A program made the position numbers and the translations under genes. This document shows positions 24,455 through 33,880 of a stretch of 64,000 nucleotides of DNA, one piece after another. The DNA lies in the NCBI GenBank assembly GCA_008360955.1, contig LUCM01004871.1:7352-71351 (forward strand), given 5' to 3'. Position 1 is the first letter of the stretch. Each line of letters opens with the position of its first letter. Source of the stretch: Fasciolopsis buskii. Its lineage: Eukaryota > Platyhelminthes > Trematoda > Plagiorchiida > Fasciolidae. The notes under the pieces are model-generated. The model worked only from the letters and a program-made list of their open reading frames with translations. It was not told the DNA's origin and ran no database searches.

Positions 24455-24499
24455 ATGGCTGGGATACAAACAATCGACACAAACCATGAAGATATGATC
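24455..24499 (+). CDS. SEC13: SEC13 exon 1 (start codon, residues 1-15)
   Basis: The first coding exon of SEC13 opens with ATG at 24455 and reads MAGIQTIDTNHEDMI. This matches the conserved N-terminus of SEC13 proteins, where a short leader is followed by a D-T-x-H-E-D-M-I motif that packs into the first propeller blade. The exon ends in phase 0 before a GTAAGT donor at 24500. SEC13 is a WD40 protein that pairs with SEC31 in the outer COPII coat at ER exit sites, with the NUP96/NUP145C nucleoporin in the Y complex, and also belongs to GATOR2/SEA. The next exon continues the homology with no missing residue. An AG preceded by a pyrimidine-rich tract lies 16 bases upstream of the ATG, so this may be the first exon after a trans-splice or 5'UTR acceptor. 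Confidence 0.88.
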
Positions 24500-24540
24500 G
24501 TAAGTTTCTTCACATCCGTGATCGATATAGTTCACCGTAG
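24500..24540 (+). other. 41-bp SEC13 intron 1
   Basis: The sequence runs from GTAAGT to CCGTAG and is only 41 bases long. Removing it joins ...HEDMI to HDAQLDYYG, the continuous SEC13 N-terminus. Very short introns near the 5' end of genes, followed by much longer ones, are a known pattern in schistosomes and other trematodes. Confidence 0.88.
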
Positions 24541-24656
24541 CACGATGCACAGTTAGACTACTATGGAACGACGTTGGCCACGGCATCGTCGGATGAATCG
24601 ATCAAGATTTTTGATGTGCGTAACAAGAAGCAGGTGTTACTGGCCACATTGCATGA
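24541..24656 (+). CDS. SEC13: SEC13 exon 2 (WD40 blade 1)
   Basis: This exon follows a TAG acceptor and reads HDAQLDYYGTTLATASS, then DESIKIFDVRN and QVLLATLHE, ending with two bases of a split codon before GTAAGT at 24657. It is the first WD repeat of SEC13: the D-Y-Y-G-T-x-L-A-T segment is nearly invariant in the family and S-S-D-x-x-I-K-I-F-D is the blade's closing strand. The split codon completes as Glu with the first base of exon 3, giving ...TLHEHKGPVW. The intron that follows is 6.7 kb and full of retroelements. Confidence 0.95.
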
Positions 24657-25059
24657 GTAAGTTTTGTCTGCTATCGGACCGTTTGCTTCCTTATTTTTTC
24701 CAATTTGATAATTTCGTAGGAGTAACTTATTGTAATCGTGTTGTTGTGAAATTGATGCAATCTTGGCTCTGAATTATTTGTTATTTAGAGTTGATTGCGT
24801 TCATCGAAATGTTTGACATAACAGTGCTTTCCTTCCTCCAAAGAATATCATCAAATAGTGGTAATTTTCAGAACGCACTACTACTTCCTTGGTTTGGGTT
24901 TTCTTTGACATGCTCGACGCGTGAGTACGGTTAAAGAAGCATGCTCCATAGCCGCTGTTGTCCATTACAGGCGAAATGGGGAAACTGGTAACTGTGGCTT
25001 TGAAAGTCGAAGCAGTAATACGAAATCGCAGATGGTCTCACTAGGTTAGGTGGGGTAAC

Positions 25060-25390
25060 GAGCTGGGTGACAACAATTTGTCATCTGCGAGAAAAGGACT
25101 GGCGTGGATCGGCGATTGTACGACTTACAGGAAGGCTGGTAAGTCCTTTTGTGGAAACCACAGAGGAATTAGATTACCGAGCGTTACATCCTGTTCACAG
25201 GCACTGTCTTCCACCGCTTATCTAGTACTCAAAATGTGTGCATGAGAGTCAAACCGGTTTCCGTTCGGACTGGGGTTGTGTTGACCGAATTTTAACTGCA
25301 ACAGATCGCAGAATATAGCTATGTACTCCGTAGACTCACGATTTCTGTCTTTCTTGATTTGAAAGCTGCATTTGACCCAGCCGATCATAC
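25060..25390 (+). mobile_element. RTE-type RT fragment in SEC13 intron 2
   Basis: The plus strand shows GNHRGIRLPSVTSCS-like sequence (about 25155-25200) and RT motif A as FLDLKAAFDPADH (about 25352-25390). It stops at 25390, where an oppositely oriented RTE (minus) begins. A short hairpin, CGCGGA-TTTTAAT-TCCGCG, sits at the junction. The left border is uncertain. Confidence 0.65.
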
Positions 25391-27345
25391 CCGCGGATTT
25401 TAATTCCGCGAATCGGTGTCAAACGGCACAGCTTTGTCGAAGCTAAGACCTTAGTAACTATCGGAATTAAACTAATCCCACGATGATTGCCATAGACATT
25501 CCGTGTGCCCTTCTTCAAGATGGGTATAATCAGTGACTCACCCCAGGATAACGGAATACGCTCCTCGTTCCAAATATCACGAAGCAAGGAGGTAAGTGAT
25601 TTCGCCAGCACTTCTCCACCCAATTTGAAAAGAACTAGGGGAAGGTCGTCGGGACTAGCTGCTTTTCCCCTCTTCAGAAGTCGAATATTCGACTGCACTT
25701 CCACTTTTGTTGGGTAACAAGTGATACCTCCCAAGGATTTGCAGCTGCAGACGTCGGACTAGATACGATAGCGTATGGCCAGCTAAGCTGATCCTTGAAA
25801 TGCTCTGTCCAACGGTCCAGTCTTTGTTGTCTACGATGGATAAGCTCTCCATTCCTATCGAACACGACTTCACTAACCGGAGTTCGCCGCCCGCCGCTGT
25901 CGCGCATACGCTGAAACAGTCTTTGCTTGTTACCTGAAGCGGCCGCTACTTCCATCTCTTCGGCTACCTTAACCCATCAGTTTTCGCGATCATTCTTAAG
26001 GCTAATCATCAACTGACGCTGCAACTACCGACGCATCTTATTCACTTCCTTTTTGCTCCATTAGACCCAGCGACGCTTGCCAGATCCAGTGCTTTTGATG
26101 AACGCTATATCTAGGACCACAGGCGAAATCTGCTGTCAAATGCATCACCTGCTTGATTTGATCCCAGCGCCGATCTATGTTGCTATTCGTCGACGTTCTT
26201 ATCTCCTGGAATAGTTTTTGCTCATAGCTGTTTCGAACAGCCGAATCACACAGACGTTGAACGTCCAATCGGGCTTGTGACCTGCCTCGGTGGCCGTTGG
26301 GTTGCAGCAAAAATCGCATTAAAACTAATGCATAGTCCAATACGATCTAGAGTTCTGGACTGAACCGCGCCAACGGTAGCTTACTGCAATATGGTCGACC
26401 TGACTCAGACTGCCTGTCGAGTTAGAGCGCCATGCCGCCGTGCGACGCGAACTGTGCCGGAAATTCGTACTAGATAGGAATAAATGGTTGTCTCCACAGA
26501 ATTGGAGAAGTCTATCCCCGTTGTCTGTTCGCTAAGCAGGCAAGGCGCATCGCCCACCAAAACAGGGCTGTTGGAGCGTATACCAAGATAACATATACAC
26601 TGTGCTTAACACAACTACCTTTCCGGACGCCGACTGATCCCTGCAGTCTCATGGCGCACAAGCGACTGCTGACTGGGATCCAGTCTAAAAGGGCTGCTTC
26701 AGCCTTCTCATTTAAGACTATTCATGCACTTCTTTGATTCATAGCTTGAGCTGCCTCGTCTCACGAAGTGTGAAGGAAATACCTTGACGAGATATTAGGG
26801 GCGCAGTTAGTTGAATTACTCTACTCGAATCCTGAATTCGTGTTTCACTCACGCAGCAGACATCAATCGAAATTAAGTCTACTGTCAGAGCCAAACACGC
26901 CTGTTGGTCAGCTTGCATCAAAGTTTGCTCATCGAAGAAACCGAGATTCAGAGGCTGACTCGGTTGACAAACTGAATGCCGCTTACCGCATTATTTGTCT
27001 GTGTGCCGTTGAGAGTATCGGGCGTGTAATCAGTGGGGCCACTATGGGTAAGCAGAGATGGCAAATAGATTGAGTTGAAGACAAAAGGGACAAGTTGAAA
27101 AAGGAGAGAGAACTTTGAGCAGCAGCATACTTATCACTACCCGCCCCGCTCGATGTAGTGGGCAGCGCGGTCATGATCATCCTGTGCGACGTCTGATGCA
27201 GTATGGAATTATTTGTATGCATGTAACTCAAGAGGATTGCAGGACAGTTGCTGCTAGGGAATCCATCCGCTAAGCAGAAGAACGATTAGGGTTCTCAACC
27301 AAAGCCTTTGGTTCTGACAAGAACCTGACCGCAAGGCAGCCGGGC
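25391..27345 (-). mobile_element. RTE-type LINE, dead copy 2 (inverted-repeat arm 2 is 25528-27345)
   Basis: Minus-strand counterpart of copy 1. From 25528 to 27345 it matches copy 1 (21493-23306) with at least four substitutions that I could find (opposite 21796, 22166, 22773 and 23261), apart from the first 20 or so bases. It extends further into the RT than copy 1 (LLRDIWNEERIPLSWGESLI, ILKKGTRNVYGNHRGISL, LTPIRGIKIR) before stopping at 25391. It carries the same endonuclease stops and the same internal lesions as copy 1. It lies wholly within SEC13 intron 2, antisense to the gene. Confidence 0.9.
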
Positions 27346-27539
27346 ATAGCTGAGTGGGAACCCGTCTACTTGGATTAATTATTCTTACACTCGTTTTCCG
27401 ACCGAGTTGCTAACTCATATCTGCCCCCAATCGGGAGGACCGAAAGACTACTTCGTTAGGCCTCTACTTATTGGCCTTCCAGGCTTGATTGGTCTTCGGC
27501 TTGAGATAAGTTTTTTGGGTCATGGATGCACGCAATCCG

Positions 27540-28434
27540 TCACACCACATAAAGGTGCAGTCTCCTTTTGACAGGCGATAGCATATATATGTCTTGGATG
27601 CATTTTGCATCTTTGAAGTGTGAAATGCTGTTGCAAGCCTGGATTAACTCAAAGCCGAACCTTACTCTTACAAGGGAACAACCGGGTGATCTGAATGGGT
27701 TTAGTTATTTGAGCAGTTGTATCTCACCTGTTCGTGGCCGTAAGTCAGAGGAGGCGTCTTCGCAGATGGAGAAGGTCCAGTTGGCATATGCTAGTTTGAG
27801 GCATCTGTGACGTCGGCATGACATCCGGTGATCGAGCAACGGTCCATTGTTGTCGACATTGCTTTATGGCTTCGAGGCGTGGCTGTTGAGATCAAAAGAT
27901 TTGCAAAGACTCGATGTTTGAACATCGTTATCTTCGTAATATTGGTAGAATGTGATGAGAGTTTTGAGAGTAACTCAGAGGTTAGGCGTCAGATTGTAGG
28001 TGCCAGGGTCTAATCTTTAGATCAGCACTGAATGGGAATAGGTTAAGGTGGCTGGAAAATGTTTTGTGCATGCTGACAGAACGACTATTCACTTCGTTGT
28101 ACGCTGCTAGTCAAAGAAGTTGATGATTGGAAGACTGTTCGAAGTGGACAGTCGATGTCATTTGAAAATGTTTGGAGATTTTAACCAGTGGATTGGTTGG
28201 GATCCACAAGTTCCCTAGAAGCGATGGTTGGAGACGATGGGTGATATGGCTCTGCCGCATTGGTGGCATTTTTGCACCGAAGCCTTTCTTCTTCTGTTTT
28301 TTAACTTACTATTTTGCCTTCAATCTTCACTATTCATCGTTTTTTTTGTTTGAGCAGATGATGTCGTTAGGTAGCAACCAAAACCAACGCACGTTGGTGC
28401 ATGCCTAATGGTCATACAAGCTGAACTGAACTGA
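27540..28434 (+). mobile_element. RTE-type LINE 3' end (RT C-terminus and 3'UTR)
   Basis: Plus frames show SLKCEMLLQAWINSKPNLTL, then FSYLSSCISPVRGRKSEEAS (the 'YLGS-x-IS' block), QLAYASLRHL and LLYGFEAWLLRSKDLQRLDV, typical of the RTE RT C-terminus. A non-coding tail follows, ending GCTGAACTGAACTGA at 28434. Similar tails end at about 30870. The tandem GAACT motif is probably the element's 3' terminal repeat, since RTE elements usually end in short tandem repeats rather than poly(A). Confidence 0.75.
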
Positions 28435-28954
28435 GAAGATGCAGGCTGTGTATCATTATAGCATTTAACACTAAAATCTCAATCACTGTTTAGAAAACAT
28501 TGTCTTTTTATGTCCGATGCTGCAATCAGGTGTCCCTGCTAAAATGTGCCGAACAGGAGTCTTTTATGAACCAGTCAGAAAACGACATGAGCACAATAAG
28601 ACACAATCGCATCCAACACGACAAAAGGTTGCACGACCACAGTTTAGTGTTAATGTAGAGCAGACGAAGTTGTGCTTTCACTTGTTTGCTCCGGTTATTT
28701 TTCCGGTGACGCTCAATGGTTATCAGATTCTTTTCACTTCAGTGAGACTCCACCGAGTGGTATTGTGGCGGCTTGCGCGCTTCCTCAACCGAACGAACTA
28801 TAAAGAATGGCTTACCTCATTCAAGAGATTCAATCATATCTGGAAGGTTAATAGGTAGAGACCTGATGGCGGATCTTCCTGGTCTTCTTGTTTCGGGTGC
28901 TACTTTGGTCTGACAACTCAGTCAAAAAATGGGTGGGAGGATAATCAAACTTCT
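28435..28954. other. Unassigned intronic DNA between RTE fragments
   Basis: A 113-codon plus frame at 28517-28858 has no recognised domain. Nothing else stands out. Confidence 0.4.
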
Positions 28955-30140
28955 CGCTGCCTTGCGAATAGGTTCTTGTTAGAAGAAAACCTTTTGGTTG
29001 ATAACCCTAATCGTTTTTCTGCTTAGCGGCTGGACTCCCCTAACAGTATCTGTCCACCATTTTCCGCTGATTGCATAAATACAGTAAATTTCACATTATA
29101 TGAATTTTCTCACGGGATGTTAGGGACCGCGTTGCCCATTGCATCCAGCTGGATGGATAGTGTTAAATGTGCTACTGGGCAGAGTTCTTTTGCTGGATTA
29201 GTGCCCCACCGCCTTGTGAGCTCCAATTAGGGATACGAAAGCTAAGTCCTTTCTGTGATCTGTGCAGCCGTTCAGACAACGGGACCCTTTCTATAGAGAA
29301 TCTCACCGACCTTTGTTCTTCCGATGCAGGGATCATGTGGGATGCGATAAATGATTGTATTTCCATATATCTCGTTGGTGTAAGTGTTACTGGAACAGTA
29401 CATACAACCGTTTCTCTCCCTACGTTTCGCATGTCAGGGGATCCGGTTCCGGACGTTCGTGGCCCGGTTGATGTCGAAATCGCTCTGAGCACAAGAGCCG
29501 AGCGTCGTTTGTATACAGCTCGGTTGGACGGTTCTGTATGCGTCAGTAACAATTGACTGAAGCGTTATTGTTAGCTCGTCTTATCTGTGTATGGATTCAC
29601 TGATTTCAGCTCTCCTAGAACCAAAGATGAGTTCTACTGAGACTTGGTCGGCTACCTCGAAGTGCGCATTCAACAGATATGGTCACTGACGATGGTCTTA
29701 ACACCCGTATCGGTTGCTTAACGGTAACATATCAGAAACCCATTTGCTCTCCCGGTCGACCGAACCGATAACAGTGATCGTCTCATCTAAGTTAGTTCTG
29801 ATCAGAGTTTACTTCTGACTAACAGTCTGTCGTCGTAAAAAGCGAAGTCTCTTCATTTGAGGTCTTTCTTTACCGTCACAGCGTTAGATTCAGATTTAGT
29901 ACATGAACATTTGGTCGTCGGTGGCGTGGATCAGTCTAAGAGTGTCGATCGTTCTGCGTACTCTGACCAGGTCTTGGTCCCAGCTCGCTTTTGTTTGCAC
30001 CTGGTCTGTGGTCACACCAACACGAAAACCACTTGTTATCGATAATCGCTTATGTGAATTCCAGTCGGAGCTTTCAAGACAGTTATCATCGCAGCAAAAT
30101 GTCCGCAATCCGAGCAAACACTGGAACTAGGTCAACGAAA
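28955..30140 (+). mobile_element. RTE-type LINE 5' end and endonuclease remnant
   Basis: It starts with the shared RTE 5' sequence (TGCCTTGCGAATAGGTTCTT) and leader (CCTAATCG...CTGCTTAGCGG). Endonuclease traces follow: VDVEIALSTRAERRLYTARL, DGSVCVSNN (about 29470-29550), a SSPRTKDEFY-like block (about 29610) and DSDLVHEHL (about 29890), equivalent to the endonuclease terminal S-D-H. It is heavily broken and lies in SEC13 intron 2. Confidence 0.65.
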
Positions 30141-30524
30141 TAGTGCACTTAACGGTGAATCCCACGCAAGACTCCAAGTCACATGTACATCAGAGACGTC
30201 AAATATCCTCTAGTGCTCTGTTGAATGCTGGGAGACCCGTTCCTTTGAGTGTCACATACACTGAGAACGGAATACAGTACTACTGAGGCGTCAGTTGACC
30301 ATGTGCCTAAGAAAAATGGTGGATGGGGAAGTCCAGGGAAAAAGAAACGACCACGGCTACCGGCGAAACTTACGATGTTCACCGACTGATTAGGAGTACC
30401 GGTCTGCCCAATCCTAATACTCGCAAGATGACCAGGTAATCCGACGGCTCACTGCTCCATTCTCAAGAACGTATGCATCCCCAGAGAGCGCCTGCCTCAT
30501 TATACTCCGTTTTCCGAGCCAGGT

Positions 30525-30870
30525 AATAGTTGGAGAGTGGCTCAATGTGGTCGGTCGATCACATGACAAAAGGTATGAAGATCTTAACTAGTGGACTGGC
30601 TCATGTAAGTCCAGTTTGACTACCGAGTTGGGGTCCACAAGATCCCCTTAACCGATGGTTAGAGATGACAGTGACCTGAATCAGTGCCACAGTCAATGGC
30701 GTTCTTGCATTTGAAATCTCTCCTCTTTTACTTCCTTGTTCAAGTTATTTTGCAACTGATCTTCCACCATTTCTCGTTCTTTTTTTGCGTAGGCGATGCC
30801 GTGAGGTAGTAACCAAAACCAGAACATGTTAGATCAAATTTTATGGCTGTAAATATTGAGCTGAACTGAC
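30525..30870 (+). mobile_element. RTE-type LINE 3'UTR
   Basis: This matches the tail of the copy at 28100-28434 through several blocks, including 'ggtccacaaga.ccc', a T-rich tract, 'ggtagtaaccaaaacca' and the terminal GAGCTGAACTGAC. It probably belongs to the 28955 element after an internal deletion. 30141-30524 in between shows nothing recognisable. Confidence 0.6.
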
Positions 30871-31019
30871 ATTCAGGTTCCCTCTAATTTTATGCCAAAT
30901 CATGAACGGCTCAGCTGGTTGCTTCTTCGATTATTTTTCGTGCCTTTAGCCCTGGTACTAGGCAGTAGTTACTAATACGTTAGCCCTCTGAGCCATCGGG
31001 CGCTATGCCCACCGATAAA

Positions 31020-31056
31020 CGATTATTATTATTATTATTGTTTTATTATTATAGCG
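31020..31056. repeat. (ATT)n microsatellite
   Basis: GATTATTATTATTATTATTG followed by TTTTATTATTATAG in SEC13 intron 2. Confidence 0.9.
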
Positions 31057-31342
31057 GCGAGGGCCATTTTTCTTCTCACATCCCTGCCGGCAAACGGGAC
31101 TAATGGATTAGAGGTCGACTACAGGAGGTCGCCAGGCGAAGCAACCAGCTCTCGCTACCAAAGGATGAGAAGACCCTAATGATTTCATCAATACTTTTGG
31201 CTGTAAACTTGTGCAGTTATTTTATATTCGGGTTGGTGTGGTGAACTATGGTTGTAGTGATGTTTTATAGATAATGTGCTGTCATCATTTATTCGGCGTT
31301 TTTTCATTCCCTTCCTCCCTTTCCGCGTATCGCTGAATTCAG

Positions 31343-31494
31343 GCATAAAGGTCCCGTATGGAGCGTGAGTTGGTCTCATCCAATGTATGGTAATCTGTTA
31401 GCCTCGTGCGGCTACGATCGTAAAGTGATTATTTGGCGTGAACTTGGGGGTCAGTGGGATAAATTGTATGAATATACAGACCACACCAGTTCAG
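31343..31494 (+). CDS. SEC13: SEC13 exon 3 (WD40 blade 2)
   Basis: The exon begins after a TTCAG acceptor (31338-31342) and reads HKGPVWSVSWSHPMYGN, LLASCGYDRKVIIWRE and the linker through DHTSS, ending one base into a codon before GTAAGC at 31495. G-P-V-W-x-V-x-W-x-H-P-M-Y-G-N and Y-D-R-K-V-I-I-W are diagnostic of SEC13 rather than of WD40 proteins in general (the close paralogue SEH1 differs at these positions). Phase matches exons 2 and 4 exactly. No stop or frameshift is seen, so this copy looks functional. Confidence 0.96.
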
Positions 31495-31617
31495 GTAAGC
31501 TGATGTCCCTCGGCTTCCGGTTTACCCTTTCTCGTGTTCTCTCACGACCACTGGACACCAGATCTAGTTCTATTGTGCACAGTATCAGATATCTTTTTTA
31601 CTTGTCCCGTTTACCAG

Positions 31618-31754
31618 TGAATTGCGTAACTTGGGCGCCACATCTTTTTGGCCTCATGTTGGCCTGTGCGAGCTCTGATGGGACTATCTCTATTCTCTCC
31701 TCGACGGGTTCTGATTCGGGCTGGCATGCCGTTCGTATCCAAAATGCACACACG
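31618..31754 (+). CDS. SEC13: SEC13 exon 4 (WD40 blade 3)
   Basis: After a 123-bp intron (31495-31617, GTAAGC...CCAG) the exon reads VNCVTWAPHLFGLMLACAS, SDGTISILSSTGS and ...IQNAHT, ending in phase 0 before GTACGT at 31755. It corresponds to the third SEC13 blade (S-V-N-x-V-x-W-A-P-x-x-x-G-L-x-L-A-C) and the N-A-H-T-x-G-x-N linker to the next one. The frame is intact. The next intron is nearly 5 kb and holds two RTE fragments. Confidence 0.95.
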
Positions 31755-32109
31755 GTACGTTCATTTTTGCTTTTTTCTACTCATCATTTAGTTAGCAGCA
31801 GTTTTGAAAAATAATGTCAGAGTCAATGTCAAGCTGGTTTTTCTCAGCTCTTTCTCTCAGGGTACCCAATGAGTTTCATAGCTCATATTACAATCACATG
31901 TTGAAGCATTAGTCTTTCGTAATCACTCTAGGGGACTTGTTTGGACCCTGATTCTAAACCAACCACGGACGGCGTACGAGGCATGCTGCTGTATGCTCAT
32001 CGGCATCGGTGGGAGTAGAGATGGGCTGGGAACCCAGGATTTCTATTTTCATCCGAAGAGCTTATGAATTAGGTAATCGGTAGCCAGTCTCCAGTGGTTT
32101 ACGTAACCC

Positions 32110-32375
32110 TAAAATCGTCCTGCTGCATTTTCCGCTAGACCGTTTGGTAAGTATGCGTATATCCAACGCTTGTGCAGCTTACGCTGGATTGAAGCACTTG
32201 TGGCGTCGGCCTGATATTTCACTGAAGTTGAAAGGTCGTGTGTACTGTGCTGCAGTGCATTCAGTTCTGCTGTACGGTTGCGAGACGTGGAGTATGCGCG
32301 TGGGTGATGCTCGTCGGTTGAAGGTTTTCGACCGCCGATGTTTACGTAGTATAGATATGATTGGATCGTCAAACA
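32110..32375 (+). mobile_element. RTE-type RT C-terminal fragment
   Basis: The plus frame reads ISNACAAYAGLKHLWRRPDI, SLKLKGRVYCAAVHSVLLYG, CETWSMRVGDARRLKVFDRR and CLRSIDMIG. This is the well-preserved RT C-terminal region of the same RTE family as 60245-60990. It ends abruptly at about 32375, abutting the minus-strand RTE copy 3. Confidence 0.85.
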
Positions 32376-33880
32376 AGAAGGTAAAGGATTTCACCACAGC
32401 TTCTCCAACCAATTTGAAAGGAATTAGGGGAAGGTCGTCGGGACTAGCTGCTTTTCCCCTCTTCAGAAGTCGAATATTCGACTGCACTTCCACTTTTGTT
32501 GGGTAACAAGTGATACCTCCCAAGGATTTGCAGCTGCAGACGTCGGACTAGATACGATAGCGTATGGCCAGCTAAGCTGATCCTTGAAATGCTCTGTCCA
32601 ACGGTCCAGTCTTTGTTGTCTACGATGGGTAAGCTCTCCATTCCTATCGAACACGACTTCACTAACCGGAGTTCGCCGCCCGCCGCTGTCGCGCATACGC
32701 TGAAACAGTCTTTGCTTGTTACCTGAAGCGGCCGCTACTTCCATCTCTTCGGCTACCTTAACCCATCAGTTTTCGCGATCATTCTTAAGGCTAATCATCA
32801 ACTGACGCTGCAACTACCGACGCATCTTATTCACTTCCTTTTTGCTCCATCAGACCCAGCGACGCTTGCCAGATCCAGTGCTTTTGATGAACGCTATATC
32901 TAGGACCACAGGCGAAATCTGCTGTCAAATGCATCACCTGCTTGATTTGATCCCAGCGCCGATCTATGTTGCTATTCGTCGACGTTCTTATCTCCTGGAA
33001 TAGTTTTTGCTCATAGCTGTTTCGAACAGCCGAATCACACAGACGTTGAACGTCCAATCGGGCTTGTGACCTGCCTCGGTGGCCGTTGGGTTGCAGCAAA
33101 AATCGCATTAAAACTAATGCATAGTCCAATACGATCTAGAGTTCTGGACTGAACCGCGCCAACGGTAGCTTACTGCAATATGGTCGACCTGACTCAGACT
33201 GCCTGTCGAGTTAGAGCGCCATGCCGCCGTGCGACGCGAACTGTGCCGGAAATTCGTACTAGATAGGAATAAATGGTTGTCTCCACAGAATTGGAGAAGT
33301 CTATCCCCGTTGTCTGTTCGCTAAGCAGGCAAGGCGCATCGCCCACCAAAACAGGGCTGTTGGAGCGTATACCAAGATAACATATACACTGTGCTTAACA
33401 CAACTACCTTTCCGGACGCCGACTGATCCCTGCAGTCTCATGGCGCACAAGCGACTGCTGACTGGGATCCAGTCTAAAAGGGCTGCTTCAGCCTTCTCAT
33501 TTAAGACTATTCATGCACTTCTTTGATTCATAGCTTGAGCTGCCTCGTCTCACGAAGTGTGAAGGAAATACCTTGACGAGATATTAGGGGCGCAGTTAGT
33601 TGAATTACTCTACTCGAATCCTGAATTCGTGTTTCACTCACGCAGCAGACATCAATCGAAATTAAGTCTGTTGGTCAGCTTGCATCAAAGTTTGCTCATC
33701 GAAGAAACCGAGATTCAGAGGCTGACGAGGCTTGAGAAAATGTGAGCTAGCGGATTGAAGACCACGTACTGTACTACTTTGCAATGATTCGTTGCGTGTA
33801 TCGGGCGTGTAATCAGTGGGTCCACTATGGGTAATCAGAGGCAGCAAAGAGATTGTGTTGGAGACAAGAAACAGGTTCAA
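32376..33880 (-). mobile_element. RTE-type LINE, dead copy 3 (mosaic)
   Basis: Minus-strand copy of the same truncated element as copies 1 and 2. From 32425 to 33726 it is almost identical to copy 2 apart from a 22-bp deletion after 33669. On both sides (32376-32424 and 33727-33880) homology continues but with many substitutions. The sharp identity change inside one continuous homologous element is the signature of a gene-conversion tract. It shares the endonuclease stops of copies 1 and 2 and lies in SEC13 intron 4, antisense to the gene. Confidence 0.88.

Noticed and set aside
25336..25400. C-terminal part of the long minus-strand RT frame beyond the IRG peptide at about 25395
   Set aside because: Past the junction the frame reads the opposite strand of another RTE fragment, so those residues are not part of either protein.
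29167..29556. Overlapping 126-129-codon frames on both strands as a gene
   Set aside because: The region aligns with an RTE endonuclease start, so both long frames are incidental.
32110..33880. Twin-priming 5' inversion to explain the plus/minus RTE junction
   Set aside because: Twin priming gives an inverted 5' part followed by a forward 3' part ending in the tail. Here the order is the reverse, a forward RT C-terminus then an inverted 5' part.
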